Origin: Ruminococcus sp. UBA3665
GTDB taxonomy: Bacteria > Bacillota > Clostridia > Oscillospirales > Ruminococcaceae
Assembly (NCBI GenBank): GCA_002373165.1
Contig: DFJS01000007.1
Location: 1 to 57,286, forward strand
Reading direction: 5' to 3'
DNA: 57,286 nt
A model generated the notes under the pieces. It made no database searches. It was not told the DNA's origin and saw only the letters and a program-made list of their open reading frames with translations. This document shows positions 17,067-24,658 of this stretch, piece after piece (within the stretch, counting starts at the first letter, position 1; each line of letters starts with the position of its first letter). The position numbers were made by a program, and so were the translations under genes.

Positions 17067-17312
17067 TTTTGTCATCCACGAGCTTCGGCGACTTCTGTCA
17101 AAGTTCGCATGTAACGGACACTAAAAATTTTACGTGCTGAATGATTTGTCAGCACAACCTGCTATTTTTACTCTTATCAGGATGCGAACTGTCTATAGTA
17201 TAGCATAACAATGGAAAAATGTCAAGTGGGAGATACCAATTCTTTCCGCCCCCACTGCCGTTTGATCATGTCCACCGCTTAAAGAAGCGGGGGGATTCAA
17301 TGTTTGGTTGAA
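17042..17312 (+). mobile_element. Repeat element copy A (MITE-like, gene-3'-end inserted)
   Basis: A 271-base non-coding unit, nearly identical over its length to 22655-22943 read on the minus strand. Its first bases (from TTTCAATCC) extend the upstream gene by FQSTPKR and supply its TAA. Inside are nested inverted repeats: GTTCGCAT (17103-17110) with ATGCGAAC (17182-17189); TAAAAAT (17122-17128) with ATTTTTA (17164-17170); GTGCTGA (17134-17140) with TCAGCAC (17149-17155). Toward the right end is a hairpin CCGCTT-AAAG-AAGCGG (17275-17290), followed by GGGGATTCAAT, reminiscent of right ends of IS200/IS605-group elements. No transposase frame is present, so it would have to be mobilised in trans. 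Confidence 0.72.
17197..17225 (-). promoter_or_regulatory. Internal antisense promoter of element copy A
   Basis: On the minus strand, TTGACA (17220-17225), a 17-base spacer ending in TGC, and TATACT (17197-17202). Transcription would start near 17190, cross the nested palindrome and leave the element antisense to the DUF2809 gene. The same arrangement is conserved in copy B although the spacer sequences differ. Confidence 0.7.
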
Positions 17313-17376
17313 ACATAAAAATTCTAAACCTATTTTGCATATCTGAAAAAATATATTTAAAAAGGAGTTTTTTATC

Positions 17377-17580
17377 ATGAGCAAAGTATTCTTTTCCGCA
17401 ATGATGTTCGCAATGTTATGCACCGGCAATCTTTCTCCGGAAACGCTCTCCAGTACCAGTCACCTGAAAGAATTCAATTCCCATACAGTCGCACAGTATC
17501 AGATTCTGAATCAGAATGCAAATGCTGATATTCAGGACGATTTCGATGACGATGACGAGGAACAGGAGGCTTTATCATGA
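17377..17580 (+). CDS. Small exported acidic peptide, unknown
   Basis: AAAGGAG lies 10 bases before the ATG. The 67-residue product has a hydrophobic N-terminal segment like a signal peptide (about residues 4-18), a polar middle, and a very acidic tail with a run of Asp and Glu (DDFDDDDEEQE). It overlaps the next gene by ATGA, implying coupled translation with a large DUF4173 membrane protein. No family was recognised. It could be a secreted peptide handled by that protein or a leader that sets its translation. Confidence 0.6.
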   Translation: MSKVFFSAMMFAMLCTGNLSPETLSSTSHLKEFNSHTVAQYQILNQNANADIQDDFDDDDEEQEALS

Positions 17581-19136
17581 ACGAGAATCATTATCAGAAT
17601 CTCTATGACCCGAATTATCAGGGCGTTCTGGATGCCCCTCCGGAGGCCGTTCCCGTTCAGCCAAAACCGGAAGTGCATTATTCCAGAACGGAAAAAATCT
17701 GTGCCTTTCTGGCGATGCTTGCCGGATTTCTGTTCATCCGGTTTACGCTCTATCATGTGACGGGGCTGTTCACGACACTGTTTTTCTGGATGCTGATTAC
17801 AGTCGAAGTCATATTTGTGAAGAACTCCGGCAAAAGCTTTACGAAATCTGAAAAATTTGTGATCTTTACGATGTATCTGTTTTCCTGCGCGTATTTTATT
17901 ACAGCGAATCAGACAATGAAACTTCTGTCAACATTATTTCTGATTCTCGACAGCGGAATTTTCCTGCTTGGAGTCAGCAGTTCGCTGGATACAGTTCTCC
18001 GGTTTCTTCCGGAAGCACTGCCGCTTTCGACTCTGGCAATGCCGCTGGGAGAGTTCGGAAAATGTTTCGATGCTGTCAAGCAGTCCAGAGGCAATGCCGC
18101 CTGGAAAAATGCCGGCTATATCCTCGGCGGTCTGCTGATTGCTCTGCCGCTGACCTGCATTGTTGCCTCACTGCTGTGTCAGGCCGATGAGAATATGTCC
18201 TCACTGCTGGGGAATTTCCTGAAAATTCCGCCGGAAGATCTGCTGATTCTCGTGCCGCAGGTATTATTTGGCGTTTTAATCGGCTGCGGAATTTTCAGTG
18301 CAATGTACAGTGCCACACACAGGACAATCCTGCTTGATTCCGGAACCTGCGAAAAGAAAACCGAAGGAATGCGCTTTATCCCGAATATGATGCTCTATGC
18401 CGCTGTGACTCCGGTCTGTGTGCTGTATGTTCTGTATTTCATTTCGCAGATGCAGTATTTTATCGGCGGATTTACCGGAACACTCGCCGAGGGCTTCACT
18501 TATGCCGAATATGCCCGGAAAGGCTTTTTCGAGTTATGCTGGGTATGCGTGATTAATCTTGCTGTAATTGCGGCAATCGGCCTATTCGCGAGAATGACAG
18601 GTTCTGTCAAGCCCCTGATGCTGAAAATCTATAGTATTTTTCTGTGCTTCTGCTCTCTGTTCCTGGCAGGAACGGCCATCGCCAAGATGTTTTTATATAT
18701 CCGGTATTACGGCATGACGCAGATGAGAATTTATACAACCTGGTTCATGTTCCTGCTGGTGATGGGCTTTTTTACACTGATCGTCAAGCAGTTCAGATAT
18801 TCGCTGAATATCGGAAAAATTGCCTATATCGTCTTTACAGTCATGTTCGGAATTCTGGTGTTCTCCCGTCCTGACGAATGGATTACCAGATATAATGCAA
18901 ATCAGTATCTTGCCGGAAATCTCCAGGAATTTGATGATGATGTCATTTATCGCAGTATGAGTGCGGATGCATGGGCCGGACTGTCGTTCTATGACGAGGA
19001 AGAAATGCAGAAATTATTCCCGGATTATGCAATGTCGCCGGAAGAAATTATGCAGGATGAAAAAAATTCCATGCAGTCTGATTTTTATCAGATGCTGAAT
19101 CTTTCCGCATGGGAGATTATGTATAATGTCAAATAA
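17577..19136 (+). CDS. DUF4173 polytopic membrane protein
   Basis: The AGGAGG inside the upstream gene is 8 bases from this ATG. The 519-residue protein has a soluble Pro-rich N-terminus (about residues 1-38), around ten or eleven membrane segments, and a ~100-residue soluble C-terminal region rich in Asp, Glu and Met. The signature GFTYAEYARKGFFELCWVCVIN places it in DUF4173/DUF4153, a common but uncharacterised Firmicutes family often next to regulators or RTX-like secreted proteins. Genes on both sides overlap it, so it belongs to one operon with the acidic peptide and the radical SAM protein. Confidence 0.8.
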   Translation: MNENHYQNLYDPNYQGVLDAPPEAVPVQPKPEVHYSRTEKICAFLAMLAGFLFIRFTLYHVTGLFTTLFFWMLITVEVIFVKNSGKSFTKSEKFVIFTMYLFSCAYFITANQTMKLLSTLFLILDSGIFLLGVSSSLDTVLRFLPEALPLSTLAMPLGEFGKCFDAVKQSRGNAAWKNAGYILGGLLIALPLTCIVASLLCQADENMSSLLGNFLKIPPEDLLILVPQVLFGVLIGCGIFSAMYSATHRTILLDSGTCEKKTEGMRFIPNMMLYAAVTPVCVLYVLYFISQMQYFIGGFTGTLAEGFTYAEYARKGFFELCWVCVINLAVIAAIGLFARMTGSVKPLMLKIYSIFLCFCSLFLAGTAIAKMFLYIRYYGMTQMRIYTTWFMFLLVMGFFTLIVKQFRYSLNIGKIAYIVFTVMFGILVFSRPDEWITRYNANQYLAGNLQEFDDDVIYRSMSADAWAGLSFYDEEEMQKLFPDYAMSPEEIMQDEKNSMQSDFYQMLNLSAWEIMYNVK

Positions 19137-20082
19137 ATTTATTTATTCTGATGATAATAAACGCTATCACACTCTCTTCTGTTATAATCGCCGCAGATTC
19201 GGGCATAGAATAGAAAAGGCCGTCCTGAACGGCGGATTCACCTGTCCGAATCTGGACGGTACAAAGGGCACGGAAGGCTGTGCCTTCTGCGACGGCGGAA
19301 GCGGCGCATTCACCAGAGCTCTGCCCTTGCAGGAACAATTGGAACTCGAATTGTCCAGAATCCGGAAACGCCGCCCGGATGCCGAAGCCATCGCCTATTT
19401 TCAGGTGCATACCAATACTTATGCGCCAGTAGAGTATCTCCGCAAACTCTTTGAACAGGCAATTGCTTTCCCCGGAATCATCGGCCTTTCGATCGGCACA
19501 AGACCCGACTGCCTTCCGGATGATGTTCTGCGTTATCTTTCTGACCTGAATCAGAGAACTTATCTTACGATAGAACTCGGCGTGCAGACAGTTCACGACA
19601 AAACCGCCGAAGCGTTCGGCAGAGGATATTCTTTTTCTGAATTTCTGGAAAGCTATCAGAAATTGCAGGATTTAAATATCCGGACTTGTCTGCATATCAT
19701 CAACGGCTTGCATCAGGAAGATTTTTCTGATATGCTCCGGACTGCCGAAGTATTAGGCAGATTAAAACCGCAGGCGGTCAAGATTCAATTATTGCATATC
19801 CTGAAAGGCACACGCTATGCGGAATTATATCAGTCCGGGGCGTATACTCCCATGACGCGCGAGGATTATATTCTCACAGTCGTGAAACAGCTGGAATTAT
19901 TTCCGCCGGAAACGGTCATCGAACGAATCACCGGCGACGGCGAAAAAGCAAAATTATTAGCTCCGCTGTGGAGTATGGACAAAATCAGAACACTCGGAAA
20001 CCTTGACCGGTTACAGGCCGAACTCGATACCTGGCAGGGAAGGCTTTTTCATATTCACCCAGATAGCCACACGTGTGGCTGA
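19126..20082 (+). CDS. TIGR01212 (YhcC) family radical SAM protein
   Basis: A 318-residue protein overlapping the DUF4173 gene by 11 bases. The cluster-binding cysteines are Cys40, Cys52 and Cys55 in CPNLDGTKGTEGCAFC, the widely spaced C-x11-C-x2-C form typical of the YhcC/TIGR01212 family. Other landmarks are IAYFQVHTNTYA, IGLSIGTRPDCL and LTIELGVQTVHDKT. YhcC-like proteins are presumed to modify RNA, but the reaction is not established to my knowledge. The C-terminus after WQGRLFHIHPDSHTCG coincides with a palindrome in the DNA. Confidence 0.88.
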   Translation: MSNKFIYSDDNKRYHTLFCYNRRRFGHRIEKAVLNGGFTCPNLDGTKGTEGCAFCDGGSGAFTRALPLQEQLELELSRIRKRRPDAEAIAYFQVHTNTYAPVEYLRKLFEQAIAFPGIIGLSIGTRPDCLPDDVLRYLSDLNQRTYLTIELGVQTVHDKTAEAFGRGYSFSEFLESYQKLQDLNIRTCLHIINGLHQEDFSDMLRTAEVLGRLKPQAVKIQLLHILKGTRYAELYQSGAYTPMTREDYILTVVKQLELFPPETVIERITGDGEKAKLLAPLWSMDKIRTLGNLDRLQAELDTWQGRLFHIHPDSHTCG

Positions 20083-20120
20083 AATCTTCTGAATGCGCCT
20101 GAAAAAGTGAACGCGCGTTC
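20065..20120. repeat. Two perfect palindromes after the radical SAM gene
   Basis: A 16-base palindrome AGCCACACGTGTGGCT (20065-20080) overlaps the last codons and the stop. A 12-base palindrome GAACGCGCGTTC (20109-20120) follows and is succeeded by AAAAAA. Neither has a proper T run on the plus strand; they could be protein-binding sites or stall points. They mark the switch to an AT-rich gene. Confidence 0.5.
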
Positions 20121-20187
20121 AAAAAATTAAAGTCCCTTTTAGGAATTATGTTGCTAAGATAAATCGGAATTTAGAGGGAAATCAGAT

Positions 20188-20709
20188 ATGAACAGAAACG
20201 AATTATTTTTAGATATTATATCTGCAATAGAAATATCAATATTTTACATATCCGCTGTTTTTATTAACGAAATCATAGGGAATAAATACAGCATTTGGGC
20301 ATCACTTATTTATATGATATTTGTCACTGCTTTATATAGTATTGCTTTAGTAAGTAAGAATAAAAAAATATGGCTGCTTAAGTGGGGAGCATCTATACCC
20401 TTCTCGTACTTTGTGCTTCAATATTTTTGGAATACTCACTATTCAATCAGAGCTTTGAATTGGGTGTTTCCAGATTACGGCAGAGATACCGCTGGGGGTC
20501 GATTTGCAGGTTCAGCTTTGTTTATGATATTTTCCGTAATGTGCTTGATATGCGGAATAATTACTTTTTTTATAAAAATTAAGAATTATGATAAATTCAG
20601 AAAAATTCAATTCATTGTTACATTATCTTCTGCTGTCTTAATAGTCTGCACTGTATTGATATTAGAAAAACAATTTCCATCTTATGGATATATTATTTCT
20701 CATACATAA
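20188..20709 (+). CDS. AT-rich orphan membrane protein
   Basis: A 173-residue protein with about five membrane segments and an AGAGGG site before the ATG. Its codon use is strikingly A/T-rich (many ATA, TTA, AAA and AAT codons), unlike the C/G-ending usage of neighbouring genes, so recent acquisition is likely. A polar loop WVFPDYGRDTAGGRFAGSA lies between the third and fourth segments. No family was recognised. It lies between two unusual palindromes and a strong terminator, and inside the interval bounded by the two repeat elements. Confidence 0.62.
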   Translation: MNRNELFLDIISAIEISIFYISAVFINEIIGNKYSIWASLIYMIFVTALYSIALVSKNKKIWLLKWGASIPFSYFVLQYFWNTHYSIRALNWVFPDYGRDTAGGRFAGSALFMIFSVMCLICGIITFFIKIKNYDKFRKIQFIVTLSSAVLIVCTVLILEKQFPSYGYIISHT

Positions 20710-20734
20710 ATTCTCAGTTTATCGCGGAAACAAT

Positions 20735-20772
20735 AAAAGCTCCTTTTGTCGGGTTCGGCAAAAGGAGCTTTT
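20735..20772. terminator. Strong bidirectional terminator
   Basis: AAAAGCTCCTTTTG pairs with CAAAAGGAGCTTTT (14-bp stem) around a 10-base loop. It separates the convergent orphan and transketolase genes. Confidence 0.9.
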
Positions 20773-20784
20773 CAGATCAGTAAA

Positions 20785-21735
20785 TTACTTGTTCAGAACT
20801 TTCTTGACAGTTGCAATAATATTTTCGCTGGAAAGTCCGAATTCTTTCAGCAGATCAACAGCAGGGCCGGAATGGCCGAATTCGTCATTCACGCCGATTC
20901 TGGTAACCGGTACAGGACAGCATTCTGTTACGCAGTCGGCGACAGCACTGCCCAGTCCGCCAATGATGCTGTGCTCTTCTACTGTGATAATCCGTCCCGT
21001 TTCTCCGGCGGCTTTGCAGATCAGCTCTTTATCAATCGGCTTGATGGTATGAATATTAATCACTCTTGCGGAAATGCCGTCTGCTTTGAGAGCATCGGCC
21101 GCGCTGACCGCTTCGCCGACCATCAGGCCGGTTGCAATAATTGTGATTTCATCCTGATCAGATTCCCGGAGCGTGATGCCCTTGCCGAGTTCAAACTGAT
21201 AAGTTGCCGGATCATTCAGCACAGGTGCGGCCAGTCTGCCGAATCTCATATAAACAGGGCCTTCGTGCAGAATAGCGGCTTCGACAGCGGCTCTGGCCTC
21301 GACATCGTCACTGGGAACAATGACGGTCATGCCCGGAATCGTCCGCATCAGAGCGATATCTTCATTGCATTGATGCGTTGCGCCGTCCTCGCCGACGGAA
21401 ATTCCGGCATGAGTCGCGCCGATTTTAACATTCAGGTGCGGATAGCCGATCGAATTCCGGACGATTTCGTAAGCTCTTCCGGCGGCGAACATAGCAAACG
21501 TGCTTGCAAACGGAATCATGCCGGAAGCGGCCAGTCCGGCGGCCACGCCCATCATATTGGCTTCGGCAATGCCGCAGTCGAAGAATCTTTCCGGATAGGC
21601 TTTTTTGAAAATGCCTGTTTTAGTAGCGGCGGCCAGATCGGCATCCAGTACCACTAATCTGGGATATTTTTCTGCTAAATCTCTCAGAGCTTCGCCGTAG
21701 CTTTCTCTGGTAGCCTTTTTGATTACATCAGCCAT
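20785..21735 (-). CDS. Transketolase, C-terminal subunit
   Basis: A 316-residue protein covering the pyrimidine-binding and C-terminal domains of transketolase. It begins with the region REsYGEALRDLAEKYPRLVVLDAD and contains MIPFASTFAMFAAGRAYE and DGATHQCNEDIALMR. It also has the C-terminal signature ITVEEHSIIGGLGSAVAD. Together with the separate N-terminal subunit it forms a two-chain enzyme moving two-carbon units between sugar phosphates, which needs thiamine diphosphate and Mg2+. Split transketolases are common in Clostridia. Two bases separate it from the N-terminal subunit gene. GGAGG precedes its ATG. Confidence 0.92.
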   Translation of the reverse strand: MADVIKKATRESYGEALRDLAEKYPRLVVLDADLAAATKTGIFKKAYPERFFDCGIAEANMMGVAAGLAASGMIPFASTFAMFAAGRAYEIVRNSIGYPHLNVKIGATHAGISVGEDGATHQCNEDIALMRTIPGMTVIVPSDDVEARAAVEAAILHEGPVYMRFGRLAAPVLNDPATYQFELGKGITLRESDQDEITIIATGLMVGEAVSAADALKADGISARVINIHTIKPIDKELICKAAGETGRIITVEEHSIIGGLGSAVADCVTECCPVPVTRIGVNDEFGHSGPAVDLLKEFGLSSENIIATVKKVLNK

Positions 21736-21737
21736 AA

Positions 21738-22580
21738 TTACGCCTCCAGTTCTGCCAGAGCTGCTTTCAGCTCATTCATAGCCTGCTGATACTGTTCCGC
21801 ATTGGGAGCGGCTCCGTGCCAGGATACTTGATTTTCCATGAAAGATACGCCCTTGCCCTTGATGCTCTTCTGGATGATGGCAACGGGCTTTCCGGAAATC
21901 GTTTCTGCTTTTTTGAATGCTTCGTCAATCTTGTCGAAATCATGGGCATCATCCAGAACAATCACATGCCAGCCGAACGCTCTGAATTTTTCGTCAATGG
22001 GTTCGGGAGAGCAGACTTCTGTAATTTTGCCGTCGATCTGCAAGCCGTTGTTATCGATAACAGCCGTCAGATTATCAAGCTTGTAATGTGCCGCGAACAT
22101 AGCGGCTTCCCATACCTGACCTTCTTCGATTTCGCCGTCGCCTAAGATCGTATAGACATGATAGTCTTTCTTGTTGAGTTTCCCGGCGAGTGCCATGCCG
22201 CAGGCCGCCGAAATGCCCTGTCCGAGCGAACCGCTGGACATATCCACACCCGGAATGTGAATGCAGGGATGTCCCTGCAACAGTGCGCCGATATGGCGCA
22301 GACTTTCCAGTTCTTTCTTGTCGAAATAGCCTTTTTCTGCCAGAACGGCATATAATGCCGGAGCTGTATGGCCTTTTGAGAGAACCAGTCTGTCGCGGTT
22401 TTCGTCATCGGGATTCTGTGCATTGACATTCATCTTGTTATAATACAGATATGTCAGCAGATCGGCAATCGAGAGCGAACCGCCCGGATGACCGGATTTT
22501 GCATGAAATGTTCCGGTCAGAACGCCCATGCGGACATTGACAGCTGTTTTCATGAGCTGTTTTTTGAGTGTTTCGTCCAT
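21738..22580 (-). CDS. Transketolase, N-terminal (thiamine diphosphate-binding) subunit
   Basis: The 280-residue thiamine diphosphate-binding half of transketolase. The cofactor motif is GDGE (147-150) followed about 25 residues later by AVIDNNGLQ. Substrate and phosphate contacts include HAKSGHPGGSLS and VLSKGHTAPALYA. GGAGGT lies 7 bases before the ATG. It connects xylulose 5-phosphate (made by xylulokinase at 12 kb) to glycolytic intermediates. The thiamine-transport gene under a TPP riboswitch at 48 kb would supply its cofactor. Confidence 0.93.
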   Translation of the reverse strand: MDETLKKQLMKTAVNVRMGVLTGTFHAKSGHPGGSLSIADLLTYLYYNKMNVNAQNPDDENRDRLVLSKGHTAPALYAVLAEKGYFDKKELESLRHIGALLQGHPCIHIPGVDMSSGSLGQGISAACGMALAGKLNKKDYHVYTILGDGEIEEGQVWEAAMFAAHYKLDNLTAVIDNNGLQIDGKITEVCSPEPIDEKFRAFGWHVIVLDDAHDFDKIDEAFKKAETISGKPVAIIQKSIKGKGVSFMENQVSWHGAAPNAEQYQQAMNELKAALAELEA

Positions 22581-22654
22581 GAGTAAACCTCCAATTTATA
22601 TTTTAACAGCGTTTGCTGTTATTTCTTAATTCATCGATATTGAAAATATCATCA

Positions 22655-22943
22655 TTCAACCAAACATTGAATCCCCCGCTTCTTTAAGCGGTGGACATGA
22701 TCAAACGGCAGTGGGGGCGGAAAGAATTGGTATCTCCCACTGACATGAAGTCAATCCACTTGACACCTTGCTATTATTATAGTATACTATAGATAGTTCG
22801 CATCTTGATAAGAGTAAAAATAGCAGGTTGTGCTGACGAATCATTCAGCACGTAAAATTTTTAGTGTCCGTTACATGCGAACTTTGACAGAAGTCGTCGA
22901 AGCTCGTGGATGACAAAATTATCGCTTTGGCGTGGATTGAAAC
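22655..22943 (-). mobile_element. Repeat element copy B (MITE-like, gene-3'-end inserted)
   Basis: A 289-base unit in inverted orientation to copy A. It is about 18 bases longer because of an extra block next to TCAAGTGG (around 22739-22757) that partly repeats the neighbouring TGTCA/TTGAC sequence. The palindrome arms, right-end hairpin and left end are all conserved. Differences from copy A fall mainly in loops and in the promoter spacer. Its left end gives the HAD phosphatase gene the tail FQSTPKR and its TAA. Its right end lies about 75 bases upstream of the transketolase start. No coding frame of note lies inside. Confidence 0.72.
22760..22788 (+). promoter_or_regulatory. Internal antisense promoter of element copy B
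   Basis: TTGACA (22760-22765), 17-base spacer, TATACT (22783-22788). It points through the nested palindrome into the 3' end of the minus-strand HAD gene, exactly as in copy A. The -35, -10 and spacing are kept while much of the spacer differs. Confidence 0.7.
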
Positions 22944-23746
22944 AGAATTTTATCAATCAGTTCTGAAGCCGCGCCTTCCTCGCAGGTGCGGGACAGAATT
23001 AAATCTGAAATTGCTTTGACGGATTCTGCCGCATTCGCCGGGCAGACTGCCAAATCCGCGGCTTTCAGCATTTCGATATCGTTATCATAATCGCCGAAGC
23101 CGATGAATTGATACTCTTCCATGCCGGGGAGTTTCCGGTAGGCAGTCAGAGCCGAGCCTTTGGAATTTCCCACAGGAAGCATTTCATAGAATTTCAGTTC
23201 CGAACGGATAAAATCGACATTCTGAAAATGCTTATCCGCGATATATTGCATAAAATCAGGCATATCATCCGGCGACATGGCAAACAGAACTTTCAGCCAT
23301 GTGCCCTGTACTTCTTCGATAGTGCCGTATTGAGGGGTCACGCCGCACACCTGAACATGCTGTTTTTCATATTCTGTATTATTGATGACCCAGGTATCTT
23401 CCGCGCAGAGCACTTCCACTCCGACGTGAGGATTTTCTTTCAGGATTTCGGCAGTCATGTGTTTTGCTTCATCCGGCAGAGCCTGTAGAATCCGCTGTTC
23501 GCCGGAACCGGGATAATAAATCATGCCGCCGTTGAAGACAATCATCGGACTTTTTAATTTCAGCATTCCGGCATAGCGTTCAGAGGCCTGGACGGTTCTG
23601 CCCGTTGCGACAGAGAAAATTCCGCCGGCCTGTTCAAACTTCCGGATTGCCTGTAAATCTGTCTCCAGCGGGATTTTACTTGAAGGCAATAGAGTACCGT
23701 CCAGATCGGAAATAATACAGATTTTCTGATTCAGATTCATGTTCAT
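22919..23746 (-). CDS. Cof-type HAD-IIB phosphatase with element-derived tail
   Basis: A 275-residue cytoplasmic sugar-phosphate or flavin-type phosphatase of the Cof group. Motif I is SDLDGTLL (Asp14 and Asp16), motif II is in FSVATGRT, the lysine of motif III is near GNSKGSAL, and motif IV is FGDYDNDIEML. A C2b cap lies between motifs II and III. Substrate unknown. The final FQSTPKR and stop come from repeat element copy B. The start ATG directly follows the stop of the pseudouridine synthase gene, so it is the last gene of the long minus-strand operon. A second ATG lies two codons later. Confidence 0.86.
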   Translation of the reverse strand: MNMNLNQKICIISDLDGTLLPSSKIPLETDLQAIRKFEQAGGIFSVATGRTVQASERYAGMLKLKSPMIVFNGGMIYYPGSGEQRILQALPDEAKHMTAEILKENPHVGVEVLCAEDTWVINNTEYEKQHVQVCGVTPQYGTIEEVQGTWLKVLFAMSPDDMPDFMQYIADKHFQNVDFIRSELKFYEMLPVGNSKGSALTAYRKLPGMEEYQFIGFGDYDNDIEMLKAADLAVCPANAAESVKAISDLILSRTCEEGAASELIDKILFQSTPKR

Positions 23747-24658
23747 TCACATCTTTTCAAATTGATTTAATAATTTCTGGAAATATGCCGGAGCAGGGCG
23801 TTCAAATTCAAGATACTGGCCTGTCCGGGGATGCAGAAAGCCGATTTTCCGGGCGTGAAGGCACTGCCCCTGAATGCCCTTGACGGCTTTTCCGTAGACA
23901 TCATCGCCGTAGACCGGATGCCCGATATAGGCAAGATGCACCCGGATCTGATGCGTTCTGCCGGTTTCGAGAATCAGTTTCAGATGTGCAAATCCGCCGT
24001 ATTGTTTCAGCACTTCATAATGCGTAACAGCATCTTTGGAATTTTTATCTGTCACACACATTTTTTTCCGGTCGGCGGAGCTTCTGCCGATGGGTGCATG
24101 AATTGTCCCTGCCGCATCCGGAAAGCTCCCGACAGCAATAGCTTCATATTCTCTGGTGAAACTGTGAGTTTTGATCTGTTCGGCAAGCCCCTGATGAGCC
24201 GTGTCATTCTTGGCGACGATTAATAAGCCGCTGGTATTCTTGTCGATTCTGTGGACGATTCCCGGCCGGATGACTCCGTTGATGCCCGATAAACTGCCCT
24301 TGCAGTGATATAACAGCGCATTCACGAGGGTTTCGTCATAATTGCCGGCCGCCGGATGGACAACCATGCCTTTCGGCTTGTTGACGACTAATAAATCTGC
24401 ATCTTCATAGACAATATCCAGAGGAATATCCTGCGGAACGACTTCGATTTCTTCGGGCGGCGGAATCAGAATTGCAATCTTCATACCGGGTTTTGGTCTG
24501 AAATTTTTCGGAATCGGCTTGCCGTCGGCGGTGACATTTTCTGTTGCAATCAGTCCCTGTACGGCGCATCTTGTCAGGCCGATTCCGAGTCCGGCAATCC
24601 ATTTATCAAGCCGGATTCCTTCGGCATCTGCCGGAAATATCAATTCATGAGTTGTCAT
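23747..24658 (-). CDS. rluD: RluA/RluD-family 23S rRNA pseudouridine synthase
   Basis: A 303-residue enzyme. An S4 RNA-binding domain fills about residues 10-75 (IRLDKWIAGLGIGLTR). The catalytic domain has the motif VHRIDKNTSGLLIVAK, in which Asp139 is the nucleophile. A further family stretch is LETGRTHQIRVHL. It converts selected uridines of large-subunit rRNA to pseudouridine; the RluD assignment (rather than RluC) follows from the YlyB-like position after lspA, a common Firmicutes order, and is moderately certain. It overlaps lspA by 14 bases. Confidence 0.88.
   Translation of the reverse strand: MTTHELIFPADAEGIRLDKWIAGLGIGLTRCAVQGLIATENVTADGKPIPKNFRPKPGMKIAILIPPPEEIEVVPQDIPLDIVYEDADLLVVNKPKGMVVHPAAGNYDETLVNALLYHCKGSLSGINGVIRPGIVHRIDKNTSGLLIVAKNDTAHQGLAEQIKTHSFTREYEAIAVGSFPDAAGTIHAPIGRSSADRKKMCVTDKNSKDAVTHYEVLKQYGGFAHLKLILETGRTHQIRVHLAYIGHPVYGDDVYGKAVKGIQGQCLHARKIGFLHPRTGQYLEFERPAPAYFQKLLNQFEKM

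Noticed and set aside
22928..22943. GGCGTGGATTGAAAC at the element end looks like the 3' half of type I-C CRISPR repeats
   Set aside because: It occurs once per element, with no regularly spaced copies and no cas genes in the window. Only the end of the repeat is similar, so it is not a CRISPR array.
17042..22943. The two inverted elements as ends of a composite transposon
   Set aside because: The interval between them holds ordinary chromosomal genes (radical SAM protein, transketolase) on both strands and no transposase. Each element is separately fused to its own neighbouring gene, which fits two independent insertions better.
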